64,000 nucleotides of DNA from Aphidius gifuensis. Its lineage: Eukaryota; Arthropoda; Insecta; Hymenoptera; Braconidae. A model generated the notes under the pieces. The model did no database searches and was not told the DNA's origin. It worked only from the letters and a program-made list of their open reading frames with translations. Below, one piece after another: positions 25,046 to 37,061 of this stretch; within the stretch, counting starts at the first letter, position 1, and every line of letters starts with the position of its first letter. Where the stretch lies: assembly GCF_014905175.1 (NCBI RefSeq), contig NC_057792.1:3224001-3288000 (forward strand), read 5' to 3'. Both the position numbers and the translations under genes were made by a program.

Positions 25046-28000
25046 TGGAACATGGAAGATGTAATCCAAAATGTGGTGATGGTGATAGTGGTGGTGTACA
25101 CTAGACTCCAATACAAATTCAATAAATATACATGTATGTGGTTGTATATACACAAATACAAGTAAATTTAACAAACCAGTTGAGAAGGAGAATATGAATA
25201 AATTTTTCTCCTCTTTCTCTTTGTATATAATACGCAATCTCATTCTCTCCATTCTCTCTTTCATCCCCTCATTTTATTTAACCCTCAATCCCTTTTGTCA
25301 TCTAGCATTTCTCTCTTGACTCAACCGATCACTAAAAATTTTTTTTTTTTTTTTCTCTCGTGGCATTTTCACCCTCCTGTATCCTCTTTTTCCCTCCTTC
25401 TTCTTCCACTTCTTCACTGTGCTCTCTAAGCTTCAACCCCGTCTTTTAACCTTTCTATATATATCCGACACACCCCTCATTTTCTCCTGCACCCTTCTTT
25501 GCAACATACAGCATCTTTCTTTGTCAAGAGCATCAAACAACCCCTATATTACTTTTTTTTTATATATATATTTTTTTACTTGATGTTGACCACTCTTGTC
25601 AAAAACATACAATTCATTATTACACATACGGGTAGTTAATTGTTTAACTTTTTTTTAAGTTCTACTTGAATTATTTTTTAGAACTCTCCTCACATCATAC
25701 AGTAGATATTTTTTTTACTACCTCAGTACAAAGAGAAATATTTTTACAATAATTTCTTGACCTTGTTTTAAATATTTTTTAAAATTATATCCACATTGGC
25801 TAATTGTTTATTAATATCTATATATATTTTAATAATATTTATTTATTGATTTTATAAACTGTTATTTTTTAGAGTAAATAATTTATTTTTTTTTTTGTTA
25901 TTTTTTTTTGGTCACAAAAATATAGAAATGAAAAAATTTAATACATAATATACATTTTATGAGAATGAGGGAAAAAGAGAGAAGGGTTAATGATAAAGGG
26001 TAGCGAGGAGGAGGATGAGGGGGAGGAGGGGTGAAAGAGAGGGTTATATATATAAAGTAAAATTTAGGTGTAACCAATAATATAGCTGAGAAAATTATTA
26101 TTTGTGCGCAGGCTTGGTTAAAGGGCTCGATAGATCTATCTGAATAAGGGTACTTTTTTTTTTATATTTTAAAATTTTTTTTTTTATTTTATTTTTATCC
26201 TGTTTGTATCATATACTACATTGCGTAATTATTTCTGAATCGTTGACTTTTCACAGACACTATTTGTATTGTTATAATTTTGTACATATATATTTATTAA
26301 TATAATGTAAATATTTATATACAAATAATAGCTCATTGTGTTGATTTAATTGAACATTTTATTAAAATTTAAAATTGGGTTTAATTTTTAATAAATTACT
26401 CTATTATTTGCTTTTGATATAATTTTCAAAGTTTAAAAATTATAATTGGCTATTATATTTAACAAAAAAAAATTCTTTAAAAGTTTTAATTGATGGAAAA
26501 TTATTATTATTATTATTATTATCTAATTTTTAATAATAAAGTTTATTTTATTTTATAAAGAAACTTGAATATTAATTAGTTGATTTTTTTTATAGCAAGA
26601 AATATGAAGTGTTTTTTGTTTTTTTTGCAAATAAAAAAATTTAATATAGTAGTGGTTTTATTTTGTTGGTTTTTTATTTTTATTATTGATATTATTATTA
26701 TTTAAAAAAATAAAAAAAATTCAATATATATTTATAAATTTATATTTTTCTGAAATTTTAATACTTGAATAGAAAAATAAGTATACTACTAAAACAAAAA
26801 CTATAGTTACTTATATTGTAGTCGTATAAATTTACGTTTATTGTAGTTTTAAACCTCATGAATCTTTTGATTATGCGCATGGGATTTAATCTGCAAGTTA
26901 AACAACCAAAAAATATATATACTATTCAAGTAAGATAATAAATCTTAAGTAAGGAAATTTTAAAAGAAAAAGAGAATGAATATAAATAAGTTGAGACATG
27001 TTGGGTAAAATTGACACTAAGAAAATGTTAATTTAAAAAAATAATCAAATATGAAAATTGGAATAAAGTTATTAGTTTTGTAAAATTTTTGGAGCAGAAA
27101 TATTTACTCCACTTTATAAGCCTTTTTTATTTTTTTTAATTATAGAATTTTGTTTTTTTTTTGTTGATTATTTTTGCAGATTATATGAATTTTAATTTGA
27201 CAAGCCGACAAAATCCAATCGAGAATTTTCATCATCAACAAGGGTGATTTTTTTTAAACAATTTTATTTTGATTTTGACATTTCGAAATTTTTTTTTTAT
27301 TGATTATTCAAAGTGTTTTTGTATCGGTCAAAGTCATTTGAATTTGTATTCGGTTGAGAGAATGGTTAATCAATTTTTTTTTCATTTTAAAAAATTTATT
27401 GATTAAAATATTAAAGCTTCGTTAAATTTTTAAATTGAAAAAATTATATTTAAATTACTGCTGGTGAAAAAAACTTAATATTTTTCCATAAGTTCTTTAA
27501 AAGTTTCAATTACAAAAAAAACTATTCTAACAAAAAAAAATCGTGAAGAAAAATTTAAATATTACTATGGTAATTTTCCGTTATAAAAAAGCCTTTTTTT
27601 TTTTTTATTGGAATTATCAGAAGAAAAATCCTGCGAGACAATCGACCGTGTACTAAAGATTCGTCATTATTTTTGTATAAATAAAAAAAAAAACTGGAGA
27701 CATAAAAATATAAAAAAGCTAAAAATAAAAAAGCTATTGTAATAAATCAAATTGACTCTTTGAAATGTATGCACTTCCTGTGCTCCATTGTGTATGTTGA
27801 TAAAAATGGCAAGAAATAAAATTTTTTTTCTTCACAATAAAGTAAAGAAAAAGAACAATAATTTCCTTTTTTATTTTTTTATAACGTTTCATTTTAAATT
27901 AATGATATTTTATTAAGAAATATATATCATTTTTTCATTTAAAAATAATTTATTATTCTTAGTTAAATTTTTTTTTCTCTTAAAAGTTGAAATATTTTTT

Positions 28001-29972
28001 AGACAATCTATATCTAAATGAGAAGAAAAATATTCGTTTTATAATTAAAAAAATTTTCCATTAAATAATATAATAAAAATTTAATTTATATAATTAAAAA
28101 AAAAAGTATAATGTAAGCAAATATAGAAACATGCAATTTCCGTATTTAATTTAAGAATTTAATTAACAGTTTAAAATTGAAAACCCATTTGAGTCTAGAC
28201 TCTAGTAAAATATATTTCAACTTGAATTGTTAGTATACTGCATTAAGACATTGTGTGAATTTAATACGACATAGTAGTACGTGAATATTACTCCATGATA
28301 TTATAAAATATACATATATGCATAATAAACGAATAAAGATGTAGGAGTGAATGACACTAATGTATTAAAATTTAAATGTCGAAAATTTTATTCAAAACCA
28401 GCTGGTTGTTCTCAGTAGTTCTCATTTTTTTTATTCTCTAAAATTATCTACTAAATAAATATTTAATTAAATTTAAAAATCAAAGGGTTATTTAATTTTT
28501 AAAATAGATCATCGTATTAAAAAAAATTCGAAATTTTGATAAAAAAGTTTCGAAATTTCGATAATTATTTCTATTTATAAAAAAAAAAAAACAAATATAG
28601 AAAAAAGAAATGAACTAATGAAATTTACAGTGTGAAAATTTATTCTCTTTGGCTTGGAAAATTTTCAACGCATTGCACCACTGCATTGTAAATCGAAAAA
28701 TAAATAAAAATTGTAAGGGTGCCAAAAGACCCTCCTATTTGAAAACTTATTTCTCTATTGGAATACACATGTATAATAAAATTCCGCATGTGTGAATACC
28801 AATTTACTCAAAAACTTTCATACATATTAAAAATTTTTCCTTTTTTTTTTTTTTTATTAACTATAAATGTTAATAAAAAAAGTATTTGTTTATGAAATTT
28901 AAATATAATTGTTATAAAACCTTGATGATTGAGGTGTGAATAAGATATTATTTTACGTAAAAAAAAATATATATATAATGTAATTTGATACTCGTGTGTG
29001 TCTTCTTCGATGCAAAAATAAAAAAATAAAAACTTTTGTATAGAATTTTTACTTTTTTTTCCTTTTAGTATATTAAATTCTGCTTTAGTATATATATTTT
29101 TTTATTTTTCAGTATATTAAATTCTAGTTTCGTAGATTTTTTGCTATTTCTTTTAGTTATTGGTTTTAATATTTTTTTTTGATGGTGTCTGATGCTCACA
29201 AATTCATTGACTTGAGCCATTACAAGTGGCTAATGCAGACCAAAAAGTTTTATGTTACATACGTGAAGTTTTCGCTTGAGTGTTTTTTAACTTCCGTTAA
29301 AGAAATGCCATATTACTTTTTTTTTTATTATTTGATTTACTGAAGCACTGTTTATACTGCTTCAAGAAGACATAAAATAATTTTAATTATTTCATTAATT
29401 TTTTTAACAAATAAAATTTCAACGATAAAATTTGTTTTTATTTTTTTAATTATTAAATTGTTTTTCTTTTATATTTTATTTAATTACACTTGGATGAGTA
29501 TTTAATTTTCAAGTTGGGTTAAATGGAAAAAGTCCATTAAATAATTTTCATATGTTGTTTTTTTGTTAATTAAATTTCTTATGATCAAATTTAATGTATT
29601 TTTTATTATTTAAAATGTCTAGTATGTAAATTAAAATTTTTTAAAAATATTTTTTAATTAAATAAATATTTATTTAATTTTTCCAAAAATATTTGGCATA
29701 AAAATATAACAGTAATATTTTTAAAAATTAAAAAAAAATATATATACTTATATCAAGGCACTTGAATTGATTGATTATTTTGTTTTAAAATTTCTATGTT
29801 AGAAAAATAAAATTGTAAATATAATATATAAATATATTTTGATATAAAATAGTTATTAATTAACTGGCAGCACCGGAAAACAATATTTCAATTGTTAAAA
29901 AAAAAGAAGTAAATTAAAAATAAATTTATAATTAATATATTAGTTTAATAAAAATAATATATATTAAAAAAA
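25046..29972. other. Intergenic DNA; no gene seen
   Basis: About 4.9 kb without a supported exon on either strand. It holds a pyrimidine-rich tract at about 25180-25560, a purine-rich tract at about 25960-26050 and the second copy of a dispersed repeat (27078-27250). The remainder is A/T-rich. It separates the Asn-rich gene from the 3' end of ILK. Confidence 0.5.
27078..27250 (+). repeat. Dispersed repeat, copy B
   Basis: It matches 8076-8242 in the same orientation. It begins TTGTAAAATTTTTGGAGCAGA and ends near TTTTCATCATCAACAAGG. Differences are scattered, with some length change in the T tracts. It is probably a relic of an interspersed element. Confidence 0.55.
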
Positions 29973-31902
29973 TTAACGTTTCATTTTGTCTAAAATTGGC
30001 ACAACCATATCAAATGATGGACGTTTGCCAGGATCTTCATTCATACATATACGAATTAATTTAGCAAGATGTGGTGATATACCACGTGGTATATCAACCC
30101 TTAAATCTTCCAAAGCAATCTAAAAATAATAAAATAGTAAAATAAATATTTAAATGAATAATATAATTAAATTTATAATTATGTTTATATATACCTTCAT
30201 GCCACATTCCATTGGTGATAAATCAGCAAATGGTACTTCTCTTGTTGCAAGTTCCCATAATAATACAGCGAAACTCCACATATCACTTGCTTCTAAATTA
30301 ATATCAGCTGGTCGTTTACTCAGTGCTTCAGGCGACATCCAAGCTGGCTCATAAATACGACCAACTTCTTGAAATGAAAACTTTGAATCTGCCATATTTA
30401 CACGAGCCGTAAGATCCTCATCAATCTTTCATCAACAAAAAATAAAAAAATATAAAAGTTTTTTCACAAAAAAAAAAAAAAGAAAAAAAAATTTTTTAAT
30501 TAAAAAAAAACAAAGAAAAGAAAAATAAACATTACAAGTAATTTAAATTTAAATTACAAGTTTTTTTTTCTCTTTTTTTTTGTTTCCATCATATACTTGA
30601 AATTTATTTACAAATGTTTTTTTAAAATTTTCTATCTTAGTTAATGTAAATTACTTTTTTAAAGTTGATTATATATTTATGCATCAAAGTTGTCTTATTT
30701 ATTAATTAAAAATATAAATTAAAAATAATAATAATAGTAATATTACCATAACATGTTTACTGTTGAGACTATAACGACAACGATTTTGTCTTTCTAAACC
30801 ATGTAAAAATGCCATAGCTCTAGCAACATCAAGTGCAAGTCTAAGTGCTCTTGCTGTATCAACAACAACACCAGTACCACCATGTAATAATCTGTGTAAA
30901 CTACCTCTAGCCATATATTGTGATACAGTTACTAATTGTGGTGGTTGATTAACACAACCAAGTACTGGTAATACATTTGGATGTGAAAATATACGTAATT
31001 TTGGAAATTCTTCATTAAAATCACGTGATATTCTTGATGTACATTCACGTAAATTTAATATTTTAGCAACAATATCATTATTTTGCCATCTACCACGCCA
31101 TGTTTCACCACTTGTACTACTAGCAAGATGTGTATGAAGTGATAACTCATTCATATTAATACCTTTATATCTTGATAATGTTGCATCACGACTTCTTGTT
31201 TTTAAACCAAGCCAACTTTGATCTTTAAATTGTATTTTTTTTAAATCTTGTCCAAATTCAACAGCAAGTTGATGTAAACGTTTAGCTAATTGTCCACTTG
31301 ATTTATCTAATGGTGTATCACCATCTTTATTTGCAATTGATACTAATGCACCAGCAGCAACAAGTTCTTCTGATATTTTATCATCACCCCAAAAACATGA
31401 ATAATGTAATGCTGTATTACCATGTTCATTTGTAACATTAACATCAGCACGATTACGTAATAATAATTGTACAATATCTTTGTGTCCATGTGCTGATGCT
31501 AAATGTAATGGTGTATCATCACCACGATTTGTTGCATTTATACGTGCACCTTTTGTTACCAATAATTCAGCTAATTTTGTATGACCTTCTTTGGCACACC
31601 AATGTAAAGGACTAAATCCATGATCATCACTATTAATTTAAACAAAAAATACATGTATTATTGATAATATTAATGAACAAGTTGATGAATCACATGTTAA
31701 TATTATTTTTTAATTTAATAAACATGTCGTAATTTAATAATATCAATTTGAATTTGGTACAATGACACATGACCAAATATGGTAATGAAATTTTGTATAT
31801 ACAAGCTACATACCCTTGATTCATATCATGCTCAGTGTCATCTAGCCAAACACGTATTTGCATTGCATTTCCTTCACGACACCACTGAAATATATCTTCC
31901 AT
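29973..31902 (-). CDS. Ilk: Integrin-linked kinase (pseudokinase adaptor), complete
   Basis: Four exons join in frame: 31902-31814, 31629-30747, 30425-30195 and 30119-29973. They give 449 residues, the usual ILK length. The N-terminus (MEDIFQWCREGNA, WLDDTEHDMNQG) starts the ankyrin repeats (about 1-170), with GDDTPLHLASAHGH and NEHGNTALHYSCFWG. A PH-like linker follows, then the kinase-fold domain (about 190-446). The HRD catalytic loop is replaced by SLNSKHVM and the DFG position by ADSKFSF, as in ILK of other animals. SDMWSFAVLLWELATREVPF and the C-terminal DMVVPILDKM are clear family signatures. ILK forms the ILK-PINCH-parvin complex linking integrin tails to actin at muscle and epithelial attachment sites. 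The start codon matches the family N-terminus. Confidence 0.96.
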
Positions 31903-32627
31903 TTTGACAATTTATCAACTGTCAAAATAATTATTATCAATATGAAAATTAAAAACAAGTTATGATGGTGTTCACTGTTGGCTATATTATTTTAATGAAT
32001 TTATTAATATAATGTGGGGGTGTTGCCCAGAAATACCATGTCGTCATGCACTAAATATAACCAATTTTTTTTTTACACTTTTTTTTTTACCACAAACAGT
32101 ATTTTTTTTTTACTCCAATTTATTTTTTTTATTTTAACGCACTTTGTTGGATGCATACATAAAACTTAGACCTGTTTTTATTTGCAATAAATAAAATTAT
32201 TAATTATTTATATTGTTTTGATTTGAAAGGTAGATTTTATTCAAGCTTAAAATTAATATTACAACTTGATCCAAAATAGGTAACTGTAGACTGCTAATTA
32301 TACTGTGTTATGCCATCATGAATAAGAAAAGAGTTGATGCAATTCAGAGAAATAATAATTATTATTATTATTGTAAAATTTTTTTATTTATTTATAAATG
32401 GATTTATGGTGTTGTTGTTTAACGCCATCTGATGTTGATAATATAGGAAAAATATTATCATTCTTCAACTCGAAATTCGAAATCAAAGAATAATATTCAG
32501 TTGGACATGGACTATTGAAATTTTCTCAGTTTCACTCTTGGTTTATTGTATTAGAAAAATCCTTGAACTGGTAATCCAAAGGAGAGAATGGAAAAGAAAA
32601 TCTGAATTCCCTAATCCCTAAATGCAC

Positions 32628-32722
32628 CGCGTAATAATAATGTACAATATCTTTAGTCCATGTGCTGATGCTAAGTGTAATGGTGTAATCACCACGATTT
32701 GGTAATTTATACGTGCACCTTT
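32628..32722 (-). pseudogene. Fragment of the ILK ankyrin exon
   Basis: This stretch of about 95 bases matches ILK exon 2 at 31447-31554, for example ATGTGCTGATGCTAA, GTAATGGTGTA and CACCACGATTTG. It carries several small deletions and changes, so the frame is lost. It lies on the same strand as ILK and is joined directly to a copy of the family's 5' flanking repeat. It is non-functional and records a local duplication and rearrangement. Confidence 0.8.
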
Positions 32723-32786
32723 GAATAATTGAAATTTGTAAACCTCCTGGTGGCAGGACGGTTAAATCGAAATCATACTTTTTTTA

Positions 32787-32818
32787 TAATTTAACAATAT
32801 TGTAATATAATAAATTAT
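32787..32818. repeat. Short perfect inverted repeat
   Basis: TTGTAATATAATA and its exact inverse complement are separated by three bases. The sequence could form an AT hairpin. It sits in the rearranged region between ILK and the first secreted-protein copy. Confidence 0.55.
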
Positions 32819-33749
32819 TATATTACAATTATTTGTTATATTAAATTTAATTTATAAACTTTAATTTCAAATTCAAAAACATTTGATTAATACAAAATAA
32901 ATAAAACCAAATTATGCTAGAATTTTGAGTGCTACCATCTGTCATCTTAAAAAAAATCTGCCGGTAAAATTGAGTGGGTATTTATGCCCTGCAATCACTA
33001 ATGCTTATCTGCGTACTGCAAAAAAAATATATGAAAAAAAAACAATTATGATGGTGTTCACTGTTGGCTATATTATTTTAAATAATTAATTAATCTCATG
33101 TTGTTGTCAAAATGAAAGCAGCACTTTAAATATAACCTGCTTTTTTACAAATTTTTCATATTGAACAATTTCTTTGTGGTTCTTTTATTTTAACCACTTT
33201 GATTTTTGCAACAATTTAATTATTAAAATTTTTATTTGCAATAAATAATTTTAATTATTTATATTGTTTTGATTTTGAGGAGGATTTTATTCAAGCTTAA
33301 AATAAAACAACTTAGTTAATTTTTAAAAGTTATGTAGACTGCTAAAAACTGTGTTATGTTTCATGAATAAAACAAAAGAATTGATTTTAAAAATATAAAT
33401 TTTAATTATTTTATTTTAAAATTTATTTTATTTAAATTTGGATTTATGATTTTTGTTGTTTTAACAATATCTGATGTTGAATAATTTATGTTAAAAATTT
33501 ATCATTCTTCAACTCAACTCGAAATTTCAAAGAATAATATTCAGTTGGACATGGACTATTGAAATTTTCTCAGATCTTACTTTGGTTTATTGTATTAGAA
33601 AAATCCTTGAACTGGTAATTAGGAGAGAATGAGAAAAAGTATTCTATAAAACATATATGTAAAACCATCCATATGTAAAGAATTTTAGCGTCTATGTACT
33701 TTAAAAATTGTTGGGAAGGAGTCTTTCAGTGGTAGCAAGTGGTAGCAAG

Positions 33750-33787
33750 TATAAAGTTTGTACTAAAAGTGTTTTAATTTTCTACTA
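33750..33787 (+). promoter_or_regulatory. Reduced promoter of secreted-protein copy 1
   Basis: Two GGTAGCAAGT words precede GTATAAAG at about 33749. Compared with copies 2 and 3, the TATATAAAG box is reduced to TATAAAG. A block of about 26 bases containing GTGTGCAGTAACGGG, the probable initiator and leader, is missing. Spacing to the start codon is therefore shorter. Confidence 0.45.
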
Positions 33788-34816
33788 TGGCTTTCAACAG
33801 AGGAATTTTGATGCTTGCCATCATTGCTTTAACCGGTATTTTTGAAGGTATTGTAATTTATTAAATTATTTATTATTTGAAATATATTTTTTTTTAAATT
33901 TAATTTATATAATTTTAATGGAAGACAAAAAATAATTGTTTTTTTTTTCTATTCTGTATAGTCACGTGTCAACTTTTGGAGTGGAAAAATGAATTTTTAA
34001 ATTCAGAGTTTATAAATAAGTGTAGAAAAAATCAAATCGAAAGAGAATTTGATGCTTTACTGATTTCTTCAATAAAAAACTTTGAAGAATGTCAAAATGG
34101 ATCTGTTTTCTCTCAATTACGTGAACGTATAGATAATGCAAAAACTCCACTGTTCAGTGTTCCATCTGATTTTCCACTCGTTTGTAATACTTCGCCTCAT
34201 TACTTCGCATGTGCTGAAAATTTTCTCAACAGTGTACTCTTTTGTGAGAGACAACCATCTCGGGATAGAAGAAATTTAATTACTGGAGCAATACGTTCAT
34301 ACGCTGGTTATTTGTGTTCAGAAGATGCGAAAAGACTTGCTGGTAAGGATTTTATAAAACAATATTATTACTTATAAATTATAATAACCAAAATATAATT
34401 TATTTTTTTTCAGCCTTGGTGGAAGAAAAAGATTGCATTAAAAAAAGCTGCGGGGGTGCTAAATGTTTTCATGAAATATTACCGCAAAAAATGTTTCTTC
34501 ATATGCTGGAAATATACAGTAGAACGTAAGTTATATTTTAAAAATATAAAAAAATAAATAAAAAATTTATATTAATTCAATATTTTATAATATATTTACT
34601 TTTATTTGTTACAGTTTTGTTCCCAAAGTTGAAAAATGTATGTTTTATATTTTTGATCAATGTCCAAGCACCGATCCACTCTTTTCACCATCATCTAGTG
34701 CTCGAAAATTCATGACTGATTTTAAAAAATTAGCTCGTTCCTTTTTTGACTTATCTAATTCAACACAGACCTTTGATGGCGATTTAGATACTTTTTTTTT
34801 TGAGTTTGCTTTTTAA
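33787..34816 (+). CDS. Secreted DUF1397-like (27-kDa hemolymph glycoprotein-like) protein, copy 1
   Basis: Four exons (33787-33847, 33962-34342, 34414-34525, 34615-34816) encode 251 residues. A signal peptide (MAFNRGILMLAIIALTGIFE) is followed by a Cys-rich, mostly helical domain. Its Cys pattern and length match the DUF1397 family, known from moth 27-kDa hemolymph glycoprotein. Cysteines include EECQNG, PLVCN, YFACAENF, GYLCSE, KDCIKKSC, AKC, EKC and DQCPS. Possible N-glycosylation sites are NGS, NTS and NST. Copy 1 has one Cys more than copies 2 and 3 (KSC in exon 3). The role is unknown; hemolymph, salivary or venom secretion is possible for a parasitoid. The family assignment comes from pattern recognition, not a search. 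Downstream lies the same 3' flank as in the other copies. Confidence 0.78.
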
Positions 34817-35246
34817 ATATCCATCAATTAAAATATTTTTTTTATTGTAGTATTTATATTGTAAATTATATATAAAAAAAAAAAAAAACAAAATGACAAT
34901 TAAAAATGTCTTGGTAGAATAAAATTGATCAATAAAAAAAATTTTTTTTTTAATAATAAATAATGACACACTTGTTTTCATTTATTTATTTATTTTAGAA
35001 ATATTAAAAAAAAAATAATCCTGGACAAAATGTCAATTGATTTATACCAATTCGATATTTTATTAATATATTCGATATTTTAATATTATTTTAAATAAAA
35101 TAAAATATAAAGTTTAATGCAAAATAAAAATATAAAGTTTTTTTAAAAAAAATATAAAAACAAAATTTTAAGCATAATAAAAATGGAAAAGAGAAATTTT
35201 TTTGGTCGAGATAAATATTATGTGACAAAGCTTATAGATTTAGTAG

Positions 35247-35542
35247 AGATTTTAGTGCTTAAAAAATATGCTTAAAAATTTACCAAAATAGAACGCACCA
35301 AACTGATCAAACAAATTTAACTATTTGACGAAATTATAATTTACATTGTTAAAAACACTCATGTCTAATAAATTTAAAAGATCATAAAAAATATAAAATT
35401 AACTGCCCAGTAAATTACACAACATAATAAATATTTTTCATTCAAATTATTTTGACAATTAACTATAAAAACAAGCTCGTAAGGTTTTTTTTTTTTTTCA
35501 TTATAAAAATATTCATAACTAGATAGATAATCTATTTTCAAG
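35247..35542. other. Short spacer after a duplication breakpoint
   Basis: Similarity to the 3' flanks of copies 2 and 3 stops near 35246, inside what would be the terminal UTP20-like fragment. The sequence up to 35542 is unique, AT-rich and without a recognisable gene. Confidence 0.45.
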
Positions 35543-35969
35543 ATGAAAATTTCAATAGGATTTTTGTTAATCTGTATAATCGGTAAGTCTAATTAATTTT
35601 CATCTGTCAAGTTTTAATTTTTTTTTTTTTTTTTTCAATAATAAAGTTAAAATAAAAAACGAACATTTTCTTCTATAGCAAATATTGTTGTAAGATCAAA
35701 AGGTCAACTAGGAAAAAAAATTCCACCAAAAAAAATTTATTGATACATCATTTTTAGTATCAGTACGTTGTCAACGCACTCATATTTGTCAAGGTGCAAT
35801 TGTTGGTGGCAGACTCGTTGTGGTACCAGCTCACTGTGTCAATTGTCAACAAGCAAGCCAGTCTGATCTTCAAGTCTTTACTGATACAGACGAGTTACAT
35901 GATGAAATTAACGTATCAAAAATTAAATGTCCTGATCAAAATTCAAATGATGCTGCTACTTTTTTATGG
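35543..35969 (+). pseudogene. Truncated trypsin-like serine protease fragment
   Basis: Exon 1 (35543-35582) encodes a signal-peptide start (MKISIGFLLICII). Exon 2 (35679-35969) carries a chymotrypsin-fold N-terminal half: ICQGAIVGGRLVVVPAHC corresponds to the strand and catalytic-His motif, and SNDAATFLW to the catalytic-Asp region. The frame entering exon 2 meets a stop after KKIPPKKIY, and the protease homology continues in another frame, so a single-base shift is present. A donor follows at 35970, but the catalytic-Ser exon (GDSGG) is absent. The sequence instead runs into a copied RhoGEF exon. It is broken by frameshift and by truncation, so I call it a pseudogene fragment. Confidence 0.7.
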
Positions 35970-36009
35970 GTAAGAAATAAGAATTTAAATTGAATTTTCT
36001 AAATTAATT

Positions 36010-36634
36010 TTAATAAGTTGTATTATTATTTAATGATGTATTTTTTAATTCACATGATCCAGTATTTGAATCACTGTCATCCCATGAATTTGATTCAGCT
36101 GCTGATTCAGATGTTGCAAATGATCTACGACGACTTGATGGACTATCATTACTATTATTACCACGTATTAATAATACAATATTATTGTATTTATCACGTA
36201 TATTTTTACATTTATCAATTATTAATTCATTACCAATTTTATCAGCAATTGTTAACATTTCATTAAAATGTTCATTTGGTAATGGTATTGGTGGACGTAT
36301 ACCGCAAAATATTTTTGATTTGATATACGTTCTAATACTTTTTCAGCTTCAATAATCCATTCTTGTGTACGTTCTTGTAATAAATAACAACGTGTTGTAT
36401 CTTCAAGATATTCACGACGATCCTCAAGACGTATACCAAAATCACGTAAATGATCACGTAAATTATTTGATAAATTATCAAGACCAGATGTACCAGCAGC
36501 CTCAGCAAGATCACTACCTTTGTCCAAATGTCTCTGTTAAAATTAAAAATATAATTTAATTAATTATTTTGTTTTTCAAATTATTTTTGATATTTTTATT
36601 AAATATAATAAATTTATTTCTATATGAATGTATT
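36010..36634 (-). pseudogene. Duplicated RhoGEF exon fragment with 2-bp insertion
   Basis: About 620 bases match 45210-45826 (part of the large spectrin-linker-DH exon plus its upstream intron) with only a few differences. An extra GC in TACCGCAAAATATT (near 36303, compared with TACCAAAATATT in the parent) breaks the reading frame into two pieces. The fragment includes the acceptor and exon start but lacks the DH domain. Near-identity implies a recent copy. The right junction joins an ATT-repeat tract to the family's 5' flanking repeat, so short-repeat-mediated joining is plausible. Confidence 0.88.
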
Positions 36635-36639
36635 ATTAT

Positions 36640-36990
36640 TATTGTAAAATTTTTTTATTTATTTATAAATGAATTTATGGTGTTGTTGTTCAACGCCATC
36701 TGATGTTGATAATATAGGAAAAATATTATCATTCTTCAAATCGAAATTCGAAATCAAAGAATAATATTCAGTTGGACATGGACTATTGAAATTTTCTCAG
36801 TTTCACTCTTGGTTCATTGTATTAAAAAAATCCTTGAACTGGTAATCCAAAGGAGAGAATGGAAAAGAAAATCTAAATGCCCTAATCCCTAGATGCCATC
36901 CATATGTAAAGAATTTTAGTCATGCACAGTGTACTTTAAAAAAATTGTTGGGAAGGAGTCTTTCAGTGGTAGCAAGTGGTAGCCCTATAT
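36640..36990 (+). repeat. 5' flanking repeat of the secreted family (before copy 2)
   Basis: The sequence matches 32350-32627 and, in its distal part, 38790-38990. Words include TCAGTTGGACATGGACTATT, GGTAATCCAAAGGAGAGAAT and AAGGAGTCTTTCAGTGGTAG. It ends in the GGTAGCAAGT / GTGGTAGCCC promoter-proximal words. It is carried with each copy of the gene. Confidence 0.7.
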
Positions 36991-37061
36991 AAAGTATATA
37001 AAGTTTGTACTGGCCGTGTGCAGTAACGGGTTCAATTAATAAGTGTTTTAATTTTCTACTA
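36986..37061 (+). promoter_or_regulatory. TATA promoter of secreted-protein copy 2
   Basis: CCC is followed by TATATAAAG at 36986 and again at 36995, a small local duplication. CGTGTGCAGTAACGGG, a probable initiator, lies about 30 bases downstream, and the start codon is at 37061. The same layout, with a single TATA, occurs in copy 3. Confidence 0.6.

Larger units (their letters stand above)
31950..33640. repeat. Duplicated ILK 5' flank (two diverged copies)
   Basis: The block at 31950-32620, directly upstream of ILK, recurs at about 33040-33640 in the same orientation. Shared words include ATGGTGTTCACTGTTGGCTA, GTAGACTGCTA, TCAGTTGGACATGGACTATT and AAAATCCTTGAACTGGTAA. The second copy is diverged, with many substitutions to T or A and small indels. 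Its distal part (about 32350-32627) occurs again before secreted-protein copy 2 (36640-36905), and more briefly before copy 3 (38790-38905). It is therefore shared between the ILK flank and the promoters of the secreted family. Confidence 0.75.
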
